Shown here: in pieces, positions 22,601-22,935 of the stretch
Layout: each line of letters starts with the position of its first letter
Position numbering within the stretch: the stretch's first letter is position 1
From: JABFSM01 sp052389555
Lineage (GTDB): Bacteria > Gemmatimonadota > Gemmatimonadetes > Gemmatimonadales > GWC2-71-9
Length of the DNA: 22,935 bases
Direction of reading: 5' to 3'
NCBI GenBank assembly: GCA_052389555.1
Contig: JBQTHV010000042.1
Location: 1 to 22,935 of the forward strand
Made by a program: the position numbers and the translations under genes
Notes under the pieces: model-generated
The model's database searches: none
Seen by the model: only the letters and a program-made list of their open reading frames with translations
What the model was told of the DNA's origin: nothing

Positions 22601-22665
22601 GCGCCCTGGCCGCGCTGGATCGCGAAGGCGCCCAGTCTGGTCGCCGAGTCGCTCGCGCGGGTTAG
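19645..22665 (+). CDS. Eco57I/DrmMI-type N6-adenine DNA methyltransferase
   Basis: The 1006-residue protein has SAM motif I DPAAGSGAFL (from Asp368) and the amino-methyltransferase motif IV NPPW (594-597, in GNPPWI). Between them is an Arg/Glu-rich helical insert (about 470-560). Upstream, RILFLYFIEAKGWL, FLNGGLFEPH and MLGRVFEGVMAPGERHATGSYYTP are typical of the large methyltransferases found in type IIG, BREX (PglX) and DISARM (DrmMI) systems. The C-terminal third (from about 750) looks like a target-recognition region. I see no convincing PD-(D/E)xK nuclease in the N-terminus, so cleavage may rest with partners such as the adjoining helicase gene. Six CGGGTTAGG copies fall in or at the end of the gene, one providing its TAG stop. 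It overlaps the next frame by 110 bases. Confidence 0.88.
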   Translation: MLWETLRGIARFEDLPRLIGALGFTPDWRELPDRCLGPAKAVIVGRQGEFGWYAVASGEPAIVVRAARTLAARGLPAAVLGLEPSVRRLHLATGDAPLLVLDLDAPRPLDRARLERCVARPGELAWATGFRIGEALATRGVDDRFFAKFRQTLGTLIAALPGRIPPADRHALGLLCLTRILFLYFIEAKGWLGGRPRFLREAVDRCLGARRSLHRDLLDPLFFGTLNRPYEARSRLARHFGPLPFLNGGLFEPHPLERRWRVTLPTPVLRDAFDELFERFHFTLSESSGDAIAPNMLGRVFEGVMAPGERHATGSYYTPAALVEAVLREALAAWLARRLRIPDAQAERRIAEPDSLTRSAFRGLRLLDPAAGSGAFLLGALRLLAGPERGRVRPARLRTVLTTSVYGVDLNPAAVRLAELRLWLEVAAAEGGDPADIAPLPNLDALIRQGDSLMDPVRGIPLPSPPLDLAAELTAVRGALVLAAGPEKAALVRRHARLERRVAETALEEVSARLEGEIAELVTAGRSPTLFGERRGLGREERVRLAELRRRRGRVREQLRAIRRTGAVPWFHYPVQFADVFARAGGGFDLIVGNPPWIRAEALPPAGRRYLAERYRFFRASAGESRGYGHLPDLAVAFLERALELAAPDGVIAFLVPAKLATTGYATTLRAELARTTTVMIAADLRDDPRSAFDGTVYPMALVLGRGAAPPGHRVRLGLSGPGGAVPQRELGAAPWVLVEDTVRTILTRLRMEFPFLGDRFSCQLGVKTGLNRAFLDPPPSVEPELVRFAIRGRDLEPFRVRPRRRLLWPCTPDGRVLGELPPGAASHLAPFHPDLRRRSDGRAAATRPWALFRTRAAASPHRVIWADVARRLTAVPLTGTEHRKLIPLNTCYVIAVPDEATAFRLSAWLNCSWCRALAAVTADPASGGFRRFNARVVAALPCPPAVLGDTALFELGRAGVGDSLAQSDLDERAAVLLSLSPDERRALAALDREGAQSGRRVARAG

Positions 22666-22935
22666 GGACCCGCTGGGGACCTGGCTCCGGCCTGGTCCGG
22701 CGGCACCGCCCGGTGCGGTCGCGGCACGACTGGCTCACGCGCTGCTCCCACCGGTCGCGGCCGATCTCCCGCCGGCCTGGCTTCGCGCCGATCAGCGGCT
22801 GTCATTCACCCGGACGCTCGCCGCGGTCCGGCGCTATCGGGGCGCCCTGCTCGCCGATCCGGCCGGTACGGGGAAGACCTGGATCGGGCTGGCGGTGGCC
22901 GCGGCGCTCGACCGGCGACCCGCGGTCCACGTCGT
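22556..22935 (+). CDS. DEAD/SNF2-type helicase, N-terminal part (runs off the window)
   Basis: This frame is open from ATG 22556 to the window end. It shows AWLRADQRLSFTRTLAAVRR, a Q-motif-like entry, then YRGALLADPAGTGKTWIGLA with Walker A from Asp101 to Thr108. The wording matches superfamily 2 helicases of the SNF2/DEAD kind that accompany large methyltransferases in defence loci. The start is uncertain: the ATG lies within the methyltransferase gene and the first ~20 residues are low-complexity, but no other ATG, GTG or TTG occurs in frame before the conserved part. Nuclease, PLD or helicase C-terminal domains lie outside the window. Confidence 0.7.
   Translation, partial: MSAPPFSFRSRPTNAAPWPRWIAKAPSLVAESLARVRDPLGTWLRPGPAAPPGAVAARLAHALLPPVAADLPPAWLRADQRLSFTRTLAAVRRYRGALLADPAGTGKTWIGLAVAAALDRRPAVHV

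Larger units (their letters stand above)
3429..22666. repeat. Dispersed 9-mer CGGGTTAGG (17 exact copies)
   Basis: Plus-strand copies start at 3429, 9564, 10243, 13446, 16686, 17252, 17666, 19601, 21268, 22042 and 22658. Minus-strand copies (CCTAACCCG on plus) start at 10438, 12393, 14463, 20172, 20709 and 21882. Eleven extend to GCGGGTTAGG. A one-mismatch copy (CTAACCCGC) is at 16162. Copies within genes are read as LTR, RVR, PNP or GLG depending on frame, and two provide stop codons (17670 and 22663). Only one lies left of 9.5 kb. Confidence 0.9.

Noticed and set aside
3429..22666. CGGGTTAGG considered as telomere-like (TTAGGG) repeat
   Set aside because: Copies are dispersed singles within genes on both strands, never in tandem.
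1..22935. tRNA, rRNA, insertion sequences, prophage or integrase genes
   Set aside because: None recognised on either strand: no transposase motifs, no terminal inverted repeats with target duplications and no tRNA-like cloverleaf noticed.

Overview
The window is high-GC DNA (about two-thirds G+C by eye) from a diderm bacterium. It encodes a TonB-dependent receptor, several outer-membrane barrels, Sec and Tat lipoprotein signals and periplasmic redox proteins. Gene content, SD usage and the style of intergenic repeats would suit Gemmatimonadota or a related soil/sediment phylum. That placement is inference; no rRNA or phylogenetic marker is present.

Layout, left to right. (1) 1-171: the 3' end of a MutY-type glycosylase running into a heptanucleotide-repeat hairpin. 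(2) 314-2534, minus strand: a compact operon of hot-dog thioesterase, patatin, DUF2203 protein and small membrane protein, mostly joined by GTGA overlaps. (3) 2645-4459: glutamine-dependent NAD synthetase with an octamer-repeat linker, divergent from a DUF442/BLH-type phosphatase-like gene at 4525. (4) 5133-7301: a secreted DUF4384 protein with extreme low-complexity tails and an NTF2-like protein. (5) 7494-8756: two paralogous small outer-membrane barrels. (6) 8760-11751: repeat hairpin, cobalamin riboswitch, intrinsic terminator, BtuB-like receptor and a small secreted protein. (7) 16705 down to 11762: a probable manganese-regulated operon of mntR, mntH, DUF1111 di-heme lipoprotein, Rieske Tat-lipoprotein and outer-membrane porin. 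Its promoter carries a palindromic DtxR/MntR-type box between -35 and -10. (8) 17051-18977: a Nudix hydrolase and an anchored protein with a strict 34-residue double-cysteine repeat. (9) 19081-22935: an RsbRD-like domain protein, a 1006-residue adenine-type methyltransferase and the start of a helicase, probably the edge of a defence or modification locus.

Two DNA-level patterns cut across the genes. The 9-mer CGGGTTAGG occurs 17 times on both strands, in several reading frames and at gene ends, against well under one expected from composition. Separately, tandem heptamers of different sequence but always 7-bp period sit at gene boundaries. Four of these form inverted pairs around an inner hairpin; in places the repeats supply stop codons, a start codon and a ribosome-binding site.
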